From contig JAUIEX010000015.1 of assembly GCA_030429725.1 (NCBI GenBank), positions 1 to 38,042 of the forward strand: a DNA stretch of 38,042 nt, read 5' to 3'. Below are positions 16,583 through 24,323 of the stretch, in pieces. The notes beneath the pieces were generated by a model. It worked only from the letters and a program-made list of their open reading frames with translations. It had not been told where the DNA came from and did no database searches. Positions within the stretch are counted from its first letter, which is position 1; every line of letters begins with the position of its first letter. The DNA comes from Alphaproteobacteria bacterium. Its GTDB lineage: Bacteria; Pseudomonadota; Alphaproteobacteria; Rickettsiales; UBA8987. Made by a program: the position numbers and the translations under genes.

Positions 16583-16597
16583 TGGTTGATATTTTGC
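16583..16597 (+). promoter_or_regulatory. Candidate sigma-54 promoter of the MCP-like gene
   Basis: TGGTTGATATTTTGC has GG and GC separated by exactly 10 bases and a perfect TTGC, though TGGTTG departs from TGGCAC. It lies 66 bases before the start codon at 16664. A perfect palindrome, TTAACGTTAA (16502-16511), lies further upstream and could be an operator. Confidence 0.38.
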
Positions 16598-16663
16598 GCC
16601 AAAGGCTGGCATTTAATACTTATGGGTGTATCATGGCTCATATACACTCTTAAAGGTTGTTAT

Positions 16664-17878
16664 ATGTCTATGAATGCTTTACCTTCCATCGCTGAGCTAA
16701 ATGCTCTCACACTGGAGCAGGAGCCTGCACCACAGCCACAGAGTGAAGCGCCACCCGCCGCGCCGGAAGCAATAAAAGCCATGGAGGCAGCGCCGGATGT
16801 TACTACAGAAGCGCCGGAAGCGGAAACCACATCACCGCACAACGCCGCGTCGGGCAACCCCGTGCCATCCACCAACCAACAATTAGCAACCTTCATCGCC
16901 CATTATCTGCCTGCCATTTCGCTGATGGTTGAAGACGGCGTCACCGAGGCCACGGAGCGCTTTGGGCAATTGGCCGAGGCCACCTCCAATCAGGGCAATT
17001 ACCTGAAAAAAGTTGTCGATGCCGCCCAGAATTTAGAATTGGACGGAGATTTTATCGGTTTTAATGATGCGATTAGAATCCTCTATGAGCCGCTCAGTGA
17101 AGCCATTGAAAAAATTCTGGAAATCTCCAAGCTGGCCATGTCCATGGTGATGACAATCTCCACCGCCGTGGAAAATATTGAAAAGATTGAGCATTTTATT
17201 CAGAAAATTCAGGCCATCACCAAACAAACCAACATGCTGGCTTTCAACACCGCCATTGAGGCCGAACGCGCCGGTGTTCATGGCCGCAGCTTTCAGGTGC
17301 TGGCGCATGAAGTGCGCAGCCTGTCTAACGATATTCAGGAGCTTTCCCGCAATATGCAGACGGAAACCGTGGTTGTCACGGAAAGCATCAAAAAATGTGC
17401 GGATCTGATCCAGCAGCTTGCCAATTATGATATGGTTCACAACCTCACCCTGAAGGATCGCATTGAGGATTTGATCAGGAAAATTTCGGATCAGAATAAT
17501 AAATTCACCGAACTGATGGGAGAATCCGCCGATCTTTCGCATCAAACCTCACAACAAATTGGCGGCCTGGTGATGACCCTGCAATTTCAGGATCGCGCCA
17601 GCCAGATGATGGATGATCTGCGTGCCGTTGCCGCCTATCTGTCCGAAACCCTGCCCGGCGAAGGGGAGCCCAATATTGCATTGGCCAAGCTCCGGTTGGC
17701 GGATCTCCGCAATCATCTTCAGGCACAGCTGGATGGGGTGCAATCCATCACGGCAGCACCGCACGCCGCCGCAGCGCCCGCGCTCAGCCTTGTTCCCGGG
17801 GAAGCGCCCAAAGCCGCCAAGGCCGATAACCATGGCGCTGCACCGGTGACGGAAGAAGATAATATCGAACTTTTTTAG
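16664..17878 (+). CDS. Soluble methyl-accepting-chemotaxis-protein-like signalling protein
   Basis: A 404-residue protein with no membrane segment, signal peptide or HAMP domain. The N-terminal 70 residues are Pro/Ala/Glu-rich and probably disordered. Residues about 95-300 are helical, with the MCP signalling-hairpin tip at about 185-220: TKQTNMLAFNTAIEAERAG and GRSFQVLAHEVRSLS. Near the C-terminus LQFQDRASQMMDDL (306-319) resembles the phosphatase motif of CheZ (Asp310-x3-Gln314). The final residues are EEDNIELF after another low-complexity linker. AAAGG precedes ATG 16664 at 7 bases; the frame is open upstream but without family features. It probably acts in the cytoplasm with CheA/CheW-type partners, none of which are encoded here. 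It converges on radA. Confidence 0.8.
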   Translation: MSMNALPSIAELNALTLEQEPAPQPQSEAPPAAPEAIKAMEAAPDVTTEAPEAETTSPHNAASGNPVPSTNQQLATFIAHYLPAISLMVEDGVTEATERFGQLAEATSNQGNYLKKVVDAAQNLELDGDFIGFNDAIRILYEPLSEAIEKILEISKLAMSMVMTISTAVENIEKIEHFIQKIQAITKQTNMLAFNTAIEAERAGVHGRSFQVLAHEVRSLSNDIQELSRNMQTETVVVTESIKKCADLIQQLANYDMVHNLTLKDRIEDLIRKISDQNNKFTELMGESADLSHQTSQQIGGLVMTLQFQDRASQMMDDLRAVAAYLSETLPGEGEPNIALAKLRLADLRNHLQAQLDGVQSITAAPHAAAAPALSLVPGEAPKAAKADNHGAAPVTEEDNIELF

Positions 17879-17912
17879 GTGTTTAACAAACAATATCCGG
17901 GCGCAATCCGCT

Positions 17913-19253
17913 TCAGGAACGCACCAGATCCCCGGCATATTTCACCATTTCCACCGAAAGCCCTTTCACCGAAGGCGCCTTGCCCGGCGGGGTCAGGGCG
18001 CGCGTAAAGCCCAGCTTGGCGGCTTCCTTCAGGCGGCTTTCAGTACCGGAAACGGGACGCACTTCACCCGAAAGCCCCACCTCGCCAAACACCACCGTGT
18101 CCTCCTTCACCGGCTCATTCTTCAACGCGGAAACAATCGCCGCCGCCACCGCCAGATCCGCCGCCGGTTCCGTAATTTTAATGCCGCCCGTCACATTCAG
18201 AAACACTTCCTTATCCATCAAAGGCAGGTTGGCGCGAGTTTGTAACACCGCCAGCAGCATTGAAAGCCGGTTGGCGTCCCATCCCACCACCGCGCGTTTC
18301 GGATTGCTATATTGCGTGGGCGCCACCAGCGCCTGAATTTCCAGCAACATCACCCGGCTGCCTTCACTGGCCGGGAAAATCACCGAGCCGCTCACCTCTC
18401 CCGCCTTGCCGGAAATAAACAAGGCCGAAGGGTTGGTTACTTCCTGCAACCCCTGCTCCGTCATGTCAAACACGCCGATTTCATTGGCCGCACCGAAGCG
18501 GTTTTTCACCGCCCGCAGCAGCCGGTAATGCTGGCCGGCATCGCCCTCGGCATACAGCACCGTATCCACCATATGCTCCAGCACTTTGGGGCCGGCAATC
18601 TGCCCGTCTTTGGTCACATGCCCCACCAGAATCAACGCCGTTTCCGATTGTTTGGCCGCGGCAATCAGTTCAAAGGCTGAATTACGCACCTGCGTCACCG
18701 TGCCCGGTGCGGAGGCCACACTATCGACAAACATGGTCTGAATTGAATCCACCACCAACGCCGCCGGCTTTTCCTTCTGCATGGTTGCCAGAATATCGCG
18801 CACATTGGTGGCCGCCGCCAGCAGCACCGGCGCATTCGAAAGCCCCAGCCGGCTTGCCCGCAGCCGCACCTGCGCAACGGATTCCTCCCCGGTGATATAG
18901 ACCATCTTCTTCCCGTTATTCGCCAGCGTTGCCTGCATCTGCAGCAGCAGGGTGGATTTTCCGATCCCCGGATCACCCCCCACCAGAATCGCGGAGCCGG
19001 GCACCAGCCCGCCCCCCAGCACACGGTCAAGCTCCCCAATCTGCGTTGGAATGCGCGGCGCGTCTTTGGCATGGCCGCTCAAACCTTCCAATGTCAGGCT
19101 TTTGCCAACCACATTACCTTTCAGCTGCGTGAATTTTGCCCCGTCCCCGGCTTCTTCCAGCGTGTTCCATTCCCCGCAGCCGGGGCACTGCCCCACCCAT
19201 TTGGGGGAGGTGGCCGCGCATTGTGCGCATTGATAGGTTTGTGCTTTTGCCAT
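17913..19253 (-). CDS. radA: DNA repair protein RadA
   Basis: A 446-residue RecA-like ATPase that drives branch migration in recombinational repair. In order it has a zinc finger with C9, C12, C23 and C26 (YQCAQCAATSPKWVGQCPGC), Walker A GGDPGIGKST (92-101), the RadA-specific KNRFG motif (250-254), and a C-terminal Lon-protease-like domain (about 275-446). The start at ATG 19253 gives the family N-terminus MAKAQTYQCAQC; the frame extends 12 codons further without conservation. The end lies 34 bases from the convergent MCP-like gene. Confidence 0.97.
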   Translation of the reverse strand: MAKAQTYQCAQCAATSPKWVGQCPGCGEWNTLEEAGDGAKFTQLKGNVVGKSLTLEGLSGHAKDAPRIPTQIGELDRVLGGGLVPGSAILVGGDPGIGKSTLLLQMQATLANNGKKMVYITGEESVAQVRLRASRLGLSNAPVLLAAATNVRDILATMQKEKPAALVVDSIQTMFVDSVASAPGTVTQVRNSAFELIAAAKQSETALILVGHVTKDGQIAGPKVLEHMVDTVLYAEGDAGQHYRLLRAVKNRFGAANEIGVFDMTEQGLQEVTNPSALFISGKAGEVSGSVIFPASEGSRVMLLEIQALVAPTQYSNPKRAVVGWDANRLSMLLAVLQTRANLPLMDKEVFLNVTGGIKITEPAADLAVAAAIVSALKNEPVKEDTVVFGEVGLSGEVRPVSGTESRLKEAAKLGFTRALTPPGKAPSVKGLSVEMVKYAGDLVRS

Positions 19254-19307
19254 GGGGTAAGATGTAGGCGGATATGCTACCGAACGCAATTGTCAAACGT
19301 TAGCGCT

Positions 19308-19385
19308 ATCGCAATGACCAAGCCATAAAAACTCGTGAGGGGCTTATACCCTACCCGCGAGGGGTTGCACGTAGTGCAGAACGAG
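19308..19385. repeat. Intergenic palindromic repeat, copy A
   Basis: This stretch between radA and the rpsD terminator begins with ATCGCAATGA (19308-19317), shared with 23319-23328. It then carries CTCGT (19332-19336) that can pair with ACGAG (19381-19385), enclosing AGGG/CCCT and GCAC-gta-GTGC. The last 30 bases (19356-19385) match 21305-21334 at 26 of 30 positions, with the GCAC/GTGC stem replaced by GCGC/GCGC there. Confidence 0.6.
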
Positions 19386-19399
19386 CAGGGATAAAAGCC

Positions 19400-19432
19400 A
19401 AAAAAAAACCTGACAGGGTTTCCCCTGCCAGG
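19400..19432 (-). terminator. Intrinsic terminator of rpsD
   Basis: On the minus strand CCTGGCAGGG-GAAA-CCCTGTCAGG forms a 10-pair stem (one G-T pair) with a GAAA tetraloop and is followed by nine T. It lies 35 bases after the rpsD stop. Confidence 0.95.
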
Positions 19433-19466
19433 CTCCACTCACGTTAAAAGGAGGATGGAGGAGGAA

Positions 19467-20087
19467 TTAACGTGAGTAGAATTCTACAACGAGGTTTGGC
19501 TGCATCATCACCGGATACGGCACCTCTTCAAACGCAGGTTTGCGATTGAATGTTCCTTTAAATTCGCCGACATTCAGTTCCAGATATTCCGGCACATCGC
19601 GTTCCATCGTTTGCAACGCTTCAATCACCATCGGGATACCGCGGGAGGCTTCTTTAATCTGAATCACATCACCCTGTTTCAGGCGGTATGATGGAATATT
19701 CACTGTTTGGCCATTCACTTTAACATGTTTGTGAGACACAAACTGACGGGCGGAGAACACGGTTGGAACGAAGTTCAAACGGTAAATCACCGCATCCAAA
19801 CGGCTTTCCAGCAGGCCAATCAGATTTTCTGATGTATCACCTTTGGTATTGGCCGCTTCTTTAAAGATCGTACGGAATTGCTTTTCGGAAATATTACCGT
19901 AATAGCCCTTCAGCTTTTGCTTGGCCGTCAACTGCGTACCAAAATCAGAGATCGGACGACGCCCCTGATTTGGGCCATGCTGGCCGGGAGGGTAGTTTTT
20001 AATGACAACAGGATCTTTGGCACGACCCCACAGGCTTTCACCCAGACGGCGGGAAATTTTATATTTTGCGTTATGGCGTTTTGACAT
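19467..20087 (-). CDS. rpsD: 30S ribosomal protein S4
   Basis: Primary 16S rRNA-binding protein that starts small-subunit assembly. The 206-residue product begins [24 protein letters not shown], a form typical of alphaproteobacteria, and contains the S4 RNA-binding domain (about 95-155: [35 protein letters not shown]). GGAG lies 8 bases before ATG 20087; the frame extends further upstream, through the leader, without conservation. It is monocistronic with its own promoter and terminator, and has a leader of roughly 115 bases with several small hairpins. Confidence 0.97.
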   Translation of the reverse strand: MSKRHNAKYKISRRLGESLWGRAKDPVVIKNYPPGQHGPNQGRRPISDFGTQLTAKQKLKGYYGNISEKQFRTIFKEAANTKGDTSENLIGLLESRLDAVIYRLNFVPTVFSARQFVSHKHVKVNGQTVNIPSYRLKQGDVIQIKEASRGIPMVIEALQTMERDVPEYLELNVGEFKGTFNRKPAFEEVPYPVMMQPNLVVEFYSR

Positions 20088-20209
20088 AATCATACTCCAG
20101 TTTAGGCTTTCGCCTGGTTGCCTTCTTAAGTGCGGTGCAGGGTTTAGCAGGGTTGGAGCCCTGAACCTCGCCACACTGGCACACCACCCGGTGCGTCAGA
20201 AGAGGGCGC

Positions 20210-20237
20210 AACATAGCCATTCTCACCCTGCTGTCAA
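20210..20237 (-). promoter_or_regulatory. Sigma-70-type promoter of rpsD
   Basis: The minus strand shows a perfect -35 TTGACA (20232-20237), a 16-base spacer, and -10 TATGTT (20210-20215). The predicted transcript starts near 20203, giving a leader of about 115 bases. The leader contains AGGG-ctcca-aCCCT-type and AGGC-GAAA-GCCT hairpins just before the Shine-Dalgarno. Confidence 0.72.
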
Positions 20238-20268
20238 CGGCTTTTTGCCTAAAATTGCACGCGGGCGG

Positions 20269-21204
20269 CTAGTGACGCGGCTTATTTTGAAATTCTCCGC
20301 CCAAACTTCGGATAATCCCACGCATGGATTGCACTTCCTGCTCCGTTAAGCCGGCGCGGGTAAACATATTGCGAATATTGGCTTCCATCACGGCGCGTTT
20401 GCCGGGCGGGTGAAAATGCCCCTTCGCTTCCAGTGCTTCCACCAGATGCTCCAGCATGGCATAAAGCCGGGCTTTGTTTGATTGCTCCCGATCAAGCTGT
20501 TTCGTTTGATTGTCTCCTGAAAAATCTTCCTGATTTTCCAATGAGACGGCGCGCGCGGACGGCTCAGTAAATAACTCCCCCCTTGCGGGGGAGTCTGAAA
20601 GTGCGGACGCGCTTTCCGGTGGGGGGACAGAATCTTCAACCTCACCGGAATGCATTGACGATAATGCTGATTCTTCCGCCCTGAGAACGTGACCCCCACG
20701 CGCCCATTCATAGGCCACCACGGCAACCGCCTGCGCCAGATTCAGGGAGGGATTTTCCGGGTTCACCGGAATGGTCAGCAGCGCATCCGCCAGCACCACA
20801 TCCTCATTTAACAACCCGCTGCGTTCCGCACCAAACAGAATTGCAGTCCGCACTCCCGCACGCGCATATTGATGAAGCTTTTCGCCCAGAAACGGGCTTT
20901 CCACCACCGGCTTTGCCATGTCCCGCATGCGGGCGGAGGTGGCATAAACAACCTGCATATCCGCCACGGCCTCGGCCGTTGTCGTGTAAATCGGCGCCGC
21001 CTGAATCAGCCCGATGGCCTTTGCGCTCATGGCTTCGGCAGCCAGGTTCGGCCAACCGTCACGCGGGTTCACAATCCGCAGATCGGTAAGGCCAAAATTA
21101 TGCATCACCCGCGCGGCGGCACCAATATTTTCCCCCATTTGCGGATTCACCAAAATTATGGCCGGGGCATTCGGATAAATTTCAGGCTCTTGAATCTCAG
21201 ACAT
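20269..21204 (-). CDS. trmJ: TrmJ-like tRNA (cytidine/uridine-2'-O-) methyltransferase with inserted linker
   Basis: SPOUT-fold methyltransferase that 2'-O-methylates the tRNA anticodon loop (position 32 in the E. coli enzyme). Motifs: NIGAAARVMHNFG (26-38), YATSARMRDM (87-96), LFGAERSGL (123-131) and the knot-forming IPVNPENPSLNLAQAV (145-160). A helical C-terminal domain (about 240-311) is as in TrmJ. At 311 residues it is about 65 longer than E. coli TrmJ; the excess is a hydrophilic linker (about 175-240) whose DNA contains two tandem hairpins (20574-20650). Start ATG 21204 fits the family; its upstream region is shared with htpG, which diverges. Confidence 0.88.
   Translation of the reverse strand: MSEIQEPEIYPNAPAIILVNPQMGENIGAAARVMHNFGLTDLRIVNPRDGWPNLAAEAMSAKAIGLIQAAPIYTTTAEAVADMQVVYATSARMRDMAKPVVESPFLGEKLHQYARAGVRTAILFGAERSGLLNEDVVLADALLTIPVNPENPSLNLAQAVAVVAYEWARGGHVLRAEESALSSMHSGEVEDSVPPPESASALSDSPARGELFTEPSARAVSLENQEDFSGDNQTKQLDREQSNKARLYAMLEHLVEALEAKGHFHPPGKRAVMEANIRNMFTRAGLTEQEVQSMRGIIRSLGGEFQNKPRH
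20574..20650. repeat. Palindromic element inside trmJ
   Basis: There are two perfect inverted repeats in tandem: ACTCCCCC-cttgc-GGGGGAGT (20574-20594) and TTCCGGTG-21 bases-CACCGGAA (20614-20650). They lie in frame within the trmJ linker, coding for residues about 185-211. The arrangement recalls palindromic elements that insert into coding sequence without breaking the frame, such as those described in Rickettsia. Confidence 0.55.
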
Positions 21205-21282
21205 ATGCGCCTATCTAGCACGGGTAAAATAAAACGTCATCCGGTGGTGACAACAATAATTGAAATGCGCGCCCGCAGGCCC

Positions 21283-21358
21283 GCCTCTTTAGTGATGCAC
21301 ACCACGCGAGAGGTTGCGCGGAGCGCAGAACGAGCCGGAAGCAAGAGCGCAGAACGAG
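21283..21358. repeat. Intergenic palindromic repeat, copy B, upstream of htpG
   Basis: The first 22 bases (21283-21304) match the reverse complement of 23337-23358 at 19 of 22 positions. The next 30 bases (21305-21334) match copy A (19356-19385) at 26 of 30. GAGCGCAGAACGAG occurs twice, at 21321-21334 and 21345-21358, 24 bases apart. The element ends about 20 bases before the htpG start codon, so it lies in the htpG leader. Confidence 0.6.
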
Positions 21359-21377
21359 ACAGATAAAGGAGTAAAAA

Positions 21378-23264
21378 ATGGCAGAAAAAGAAACCATGCA
21401 ATTTGATGCGGAAGTGGAGAAACTTTTCAAACTGGTGATCCATTCACTCTATCAGAACCGCGATATCTTCCTGCGGGAGCTGATTTCCAACGCTTCGGAT
21501 GCTTGCGACAAGCTCCGCTATAAAGCGCTGGATAAACAGGAATTGCTGGGAGATGATCCGGAGCTGGCCATCACCGTCACGGTGGATAAGGATGCGGGCA
21601 CGCTGACCATCCGCGATAACGGCATCGGCATGACGCGCAAGGAAATCGTCGACAATCTGGGCACCATCGCGCGTTCCGGCACGGAGCGTTTCATGGACAG
21701 GCTCACCGGGGATAAAAAACAGGATGCACAGCTGATCGGCCAGTTTGGCGTTGGTTTTTATTCCGCCTTTATGGTAGCAAATAAAGTGCAGGTGTTAAGT
21801 CGTGCTGCGGGGAAGAAACAGGCCGTAAAATGGATTTCCGAGGGCAAAGCCAACTTCACCGTGGAAGAAACGGACGCCATGGAAGGGCGCGGCACGGAAA
21901 TCACCCTGTTCATGAATGATGAATCGAAGGAATATCTGGATAAGCACCGCCTTGAACATATCATCAAAACCTATTCCAACCATGTGGCCTTTCCGATCAC
22001 TTTTGTCGATGATCTGGGCGATAATCACCGCTTAAATGACGGTAAAGCGCTGTGGACACGGCCAAAATCGGAGCTGACTCAGGCCGAATATAATGAATTT
22101 TATCAGGATATTGCCCATATGGGCGCCGATGAACCATGGATGACATTGCACACCAGGGCCGAAGGCGCGCTGGAATATACCAGCCTGCTGTTCATCCCTT
22201 CGCGTCGCCCGTTTGATCTCTTCCACCCGGATCGCTCCACGCAGGTGAAGCTTTACATCAAGCGCGTTTTCATCGCCGAAGAAGGGCTGGATATCATCCC
22301 ATCCTATCTGCGCTTCCTGCGCGGCGTGGTGGATTCGGAGGATTTGCCGCTGAATATCAGCCGCGAGACGGTGCAGAATAATGTGCTGGTGCAGAAAATT
22401 CGCCGCGCCGTGACCAAAAAAGTCTTAAACGAACTCACCAAAAAAGCGGATAAGCAGCCTGAAGCATTCGCCGAATTCTGGGAAAATTTTGGCCCCGTGC
22501 TGAAAGAAGGTTTGTGCGATCAGATGGAGCCACGTGAAGATTTGCTCAAAGCCACGCGCTTCCGCACCACAAAAAGCGGGGATGAGCTGGTCAGCTTTGA
22601 AACCTACATCAAACGCATGCAAAAAGACCAGAAAGCCATCTATTACATCACCGGTGAAAACCATGAAGATACCGTCCAAAGCCCGCAGCTGGAAGGGTTT
22701 AAAGATCGTGATATTGAGGTGATTCTGCTCACCGATTCCGTCGATGAATTCTGGGTGAATGTGGTGCCGGAAGTCAGTGGCACGCCGCTGCGCTCCATCA
22801 CCCGCAGCAGCAAGGAACTGGACGAGGAATTTGCCGATACGGGTGAAAAGGAACCTGCCAAAGATGCAAATAAAGAAGAAAAATCCGCCGGAAACGAGGC
22901 GCTGATTCAATTCTTCAAAACCACGCTGGGCGCCGCCATTGCGGATGTGCGCACCACGCAACGGTTAAAGGACAGCCCCGTGTGCCTCAGTGCCGCCGAA
23001 GGCCATATGGATATCCGCATGGAACGCTTCATGATTGAAAACAAGCAGCTGCCCTCTTCTTCCGCCAAGCTGTTGGAAATCAACCCGAATCATCCCATCA
23101 TCCGGCAACTGGCAAAAGACATTGCCGGTGATATCCCTAAAGCCGAGCTGGAAGATCGCATTCATCTGTTGCATGCGCAGGCCAATATCATTGAGGGCGA
23201 GCCGATCAAGGATATTGCCGGCTTCACGCGCCGCATGAATGCCCTGCTCAGCAAAGCGGCGTAA
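21378..23264 (+). CDS. htpG: Chaperone HtpG (Hsp90)
   Basis: ATP-dependent Hsp90 chaperone of 628 residues, the normal bacterial length. The N-terminal GHKL ATPase domain has NASDACDKLRYKAL, IRDNGIGMTRKEIVDNLGTI and GQFGVGFYSAFMV. The middle domain has the catalytic region LPLNISRETVQNN, and the dimerisation domain ends the protein. AAAGGAG lies 6-7 bases before ATG 21378. The leader is occupied by repeat copy B. No clear heat-shock promoter was recognised. The gene converges on uppP, with the repeat-rich region in between. Confidence 0.97.
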   Translation: MAEKETMQFDAEVEKLFKLVIHSLYQNRDIFLRELISNASDACDKLRYKALDKQELLGDDPELAITVTVDKDAGTLTIRDNGIGMTRKEIVDNLGTIARSGTERFMDRLTGDKKQDAQLIGQFGVGFYSAFMVANKVQVLSRAAGKKQAVKWISEGKANFTVEETDAMEGRGTEITLFMNDESKEYLDKHRLEHIIKTYSNHVAFPITFVDDLGDNHRLNDGKALWTRPKSELTQAEYNEFYQDIAHMGADEPWMTLHTRAEGALEYTSLLFIPSRRPFDLFHPDRSTQVKLYIKRVFIAEEGLDIIPSYLRFLRGVVDSEDLPLNISRETVQNNVLVQKIRRAVTKKVLNELTKKADKQPEAFAEFWENFGPVLKEGLCDQMEPREDLLKATRFRTTKSGDELVSFETYIKRMQKDQKAIYYITGENHEDTVQSPQLEGFKDRDIEVILLTDSVDEFWVNVVPEVSGTPLRSITRSSKELDEEFADTGEKEPAKDANKEEKSAGNEALIQFFKTTLGAAIADVRTTQRLKDSPVCLSAAEGHMDIRMERFMIENKQLPSSSAKLLEINPNHPIIRQLAKDIAGDIPKAELEDRIHLLHAQANIIEGEPIKDIAGFTRRMNALLSKAA

Positions 23265-23293
23265 AGGCGGGTGGGGGTCATGTTTCTTATAAT

Positions 23294-23358
23294 CGCTCCT
23301 GCGATGTGCTTCCTGAACATCGCAATGAGCCTAAGATGCTGCGCATCACTGAAGAGGC
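23294..23358. repeat. Palindromic repeat downstream of htpG
   Basis: GCTC-ct-GCGATGT-9 bases-ACATCGC-aat-GAGC (23294-23330) forms a two-part stem, followed by GATGC-tgc-GCATC (23335-23347). The stretch 23337-23358 is an inverted copy of 21283-21304 on the other side of htpG. There is no T run, so it is not an obvious terminator. Confidence 0.6.
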
Positions 23359-23403
23359 GAGCCGGGGGTAAGTCTGTGCCTAAGAGCTGACTTGCAGAAG
23401 AGA

Positions 23404-23508
23404 ATCTCTTATCTCTTATCTCTTATCTCTTATCTCTTATCTCTTATCTCTTATCTCTTATCTCTTATCTCTTATCTCTTATCTCTTATCTCTTATCTCT
23501 TATCTCTT
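23404..23508. repeat. Heptanucleotide tandem repeat, 15 perfect copies of ATCTCTT
   Basis: 105 bases consist of exactly 15 uninterrupted copies of ATCTCTT (AAGAGAT on the other strand), with no mismatch. It lies between the convergent ends of htpG (23264) and uppP (23524). Copy number should vary by slippage. No ORF of any length depends on it that I can recognise. Confidence 0.98.
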
Positions 23509-23523
23509 CCCTAAACCCTCTTC

Positions 23524-24321
23524 TCAGCCATAAATCAGCGCCAGCATCACACAGCCCAGCGCAATGCGGTAATAGCCAAATGGGGTGAAGCCATGGCGTT
23601 CAATGAAGGCAATCACGCTTTTAACCACCAGCAACGCGGCGATGAAAGCGGCGAAAAAGCCAATGGCGATCAGCCCCATATCATCCGCCACCAGATGATC
23701 GCGATTCTTATAAAGATCATACACCGTGGCACCCAGCATGGTGGGAATGGCCAGAAAAAACGAAAACTCCGTAGCGGATTTCCGGCTTACCCCCAGCAAG
23801 CGCGCGCCCATGATCGTTGCCCCGGAACGGGATGTGCCCGGCACCATCGCCAGCACCTGACAAAAGCCGATTTTCAGCGCCAGAAGCGGGCTGAAATTCA
23901 GCACATCCGTATGTTTTTCAACAATCTGCATCCGCTCAATCAGCAGAATCAGCACCCCGCCAATCACCAGCATCCAGCTAACCACCGTCACGGAAAACAG
24001 CAGCTCTTTAATCACGCTATGCGCCAGCACGCCAATCACCGCCGCCGGCATGAACGCAATCAACAGATTCAGCACAAAGCGCTGCGATTGCTGCTGTTTC
24101 AGCGTGGTGGCCACACCCCAAAGGCGCCCGAAATAGGCATAACACACCGCCAGAATGGCACCCATTTGAATGGAAATTTCAAACACCGCCCCTTGCGGGC
24201 CTTCAAATTTCAGCATGTCCACCAGCAAAATTAAATGCCCGGTGGAGGATACGGGAATAAACTCCGTCAGCCCTTCGACAATCCCCAGCAACACCGCCTG
24301 AATGACAAGCACCAGCCCCAT
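23524..24321 (-). CDS. uppP: Undecaprenyl-diphosphatase (BacA/UppP)
   Basis: Integral membrane phosphatase that recycles the lipid carrier undecaprenyl pyrophosphate for cell-wall and surface polysaccharide synthesis; it also gives bacitracin tolerance. The 265-residue protein has the two BacA signatures: EGLTEFIPVSSTGHL (16-30) and PGTSRSGATI (161-170, with Arg165), plus about eight hydrophobic segments. It starts two bases after the flbD stop (TAA-CG-ATG), so it is cotranscribed with the flagellar genes, an unusual setting for it. Confidence 0.96.
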   Translation of the reverse strand: MGLVLVIQAVLLGIVEGLTEFIPVSSTGHLILLVDMLKFEGPQGAVFEISIQMGAILAVCYAYFGRLWGVATTLKQQQSQRFVLNLLIAFMPAAVIGVLAHSVIKELLFSVTVVSWMLVIGGVLILLIERMQIVEKHTDVLNFSPLLALKIGFCQVLAMVPGTSRSGATIMGARLLGVSRKSATEFSFFLAIPTMLGATVYDLYKNRDHLVADDMGLIAIGFFAAFIAALLVVKSVIAFIERHGFTPFGYYRIALGCVMLALIYG

Positions 24322-24323
24322 CG

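Noticed and set aside
21205..21377. Sigma-32 heat-shock promoter of htpG
   Set aside because: TTGAAA occurs at about 21260, but no CCCCAT-like -10 follows at a suitable distance.
23404..23508. Heptamer array as a CRISPR array
   Set aside because: The unit is seven bases with no spacers; it is a simple tandem repeat.
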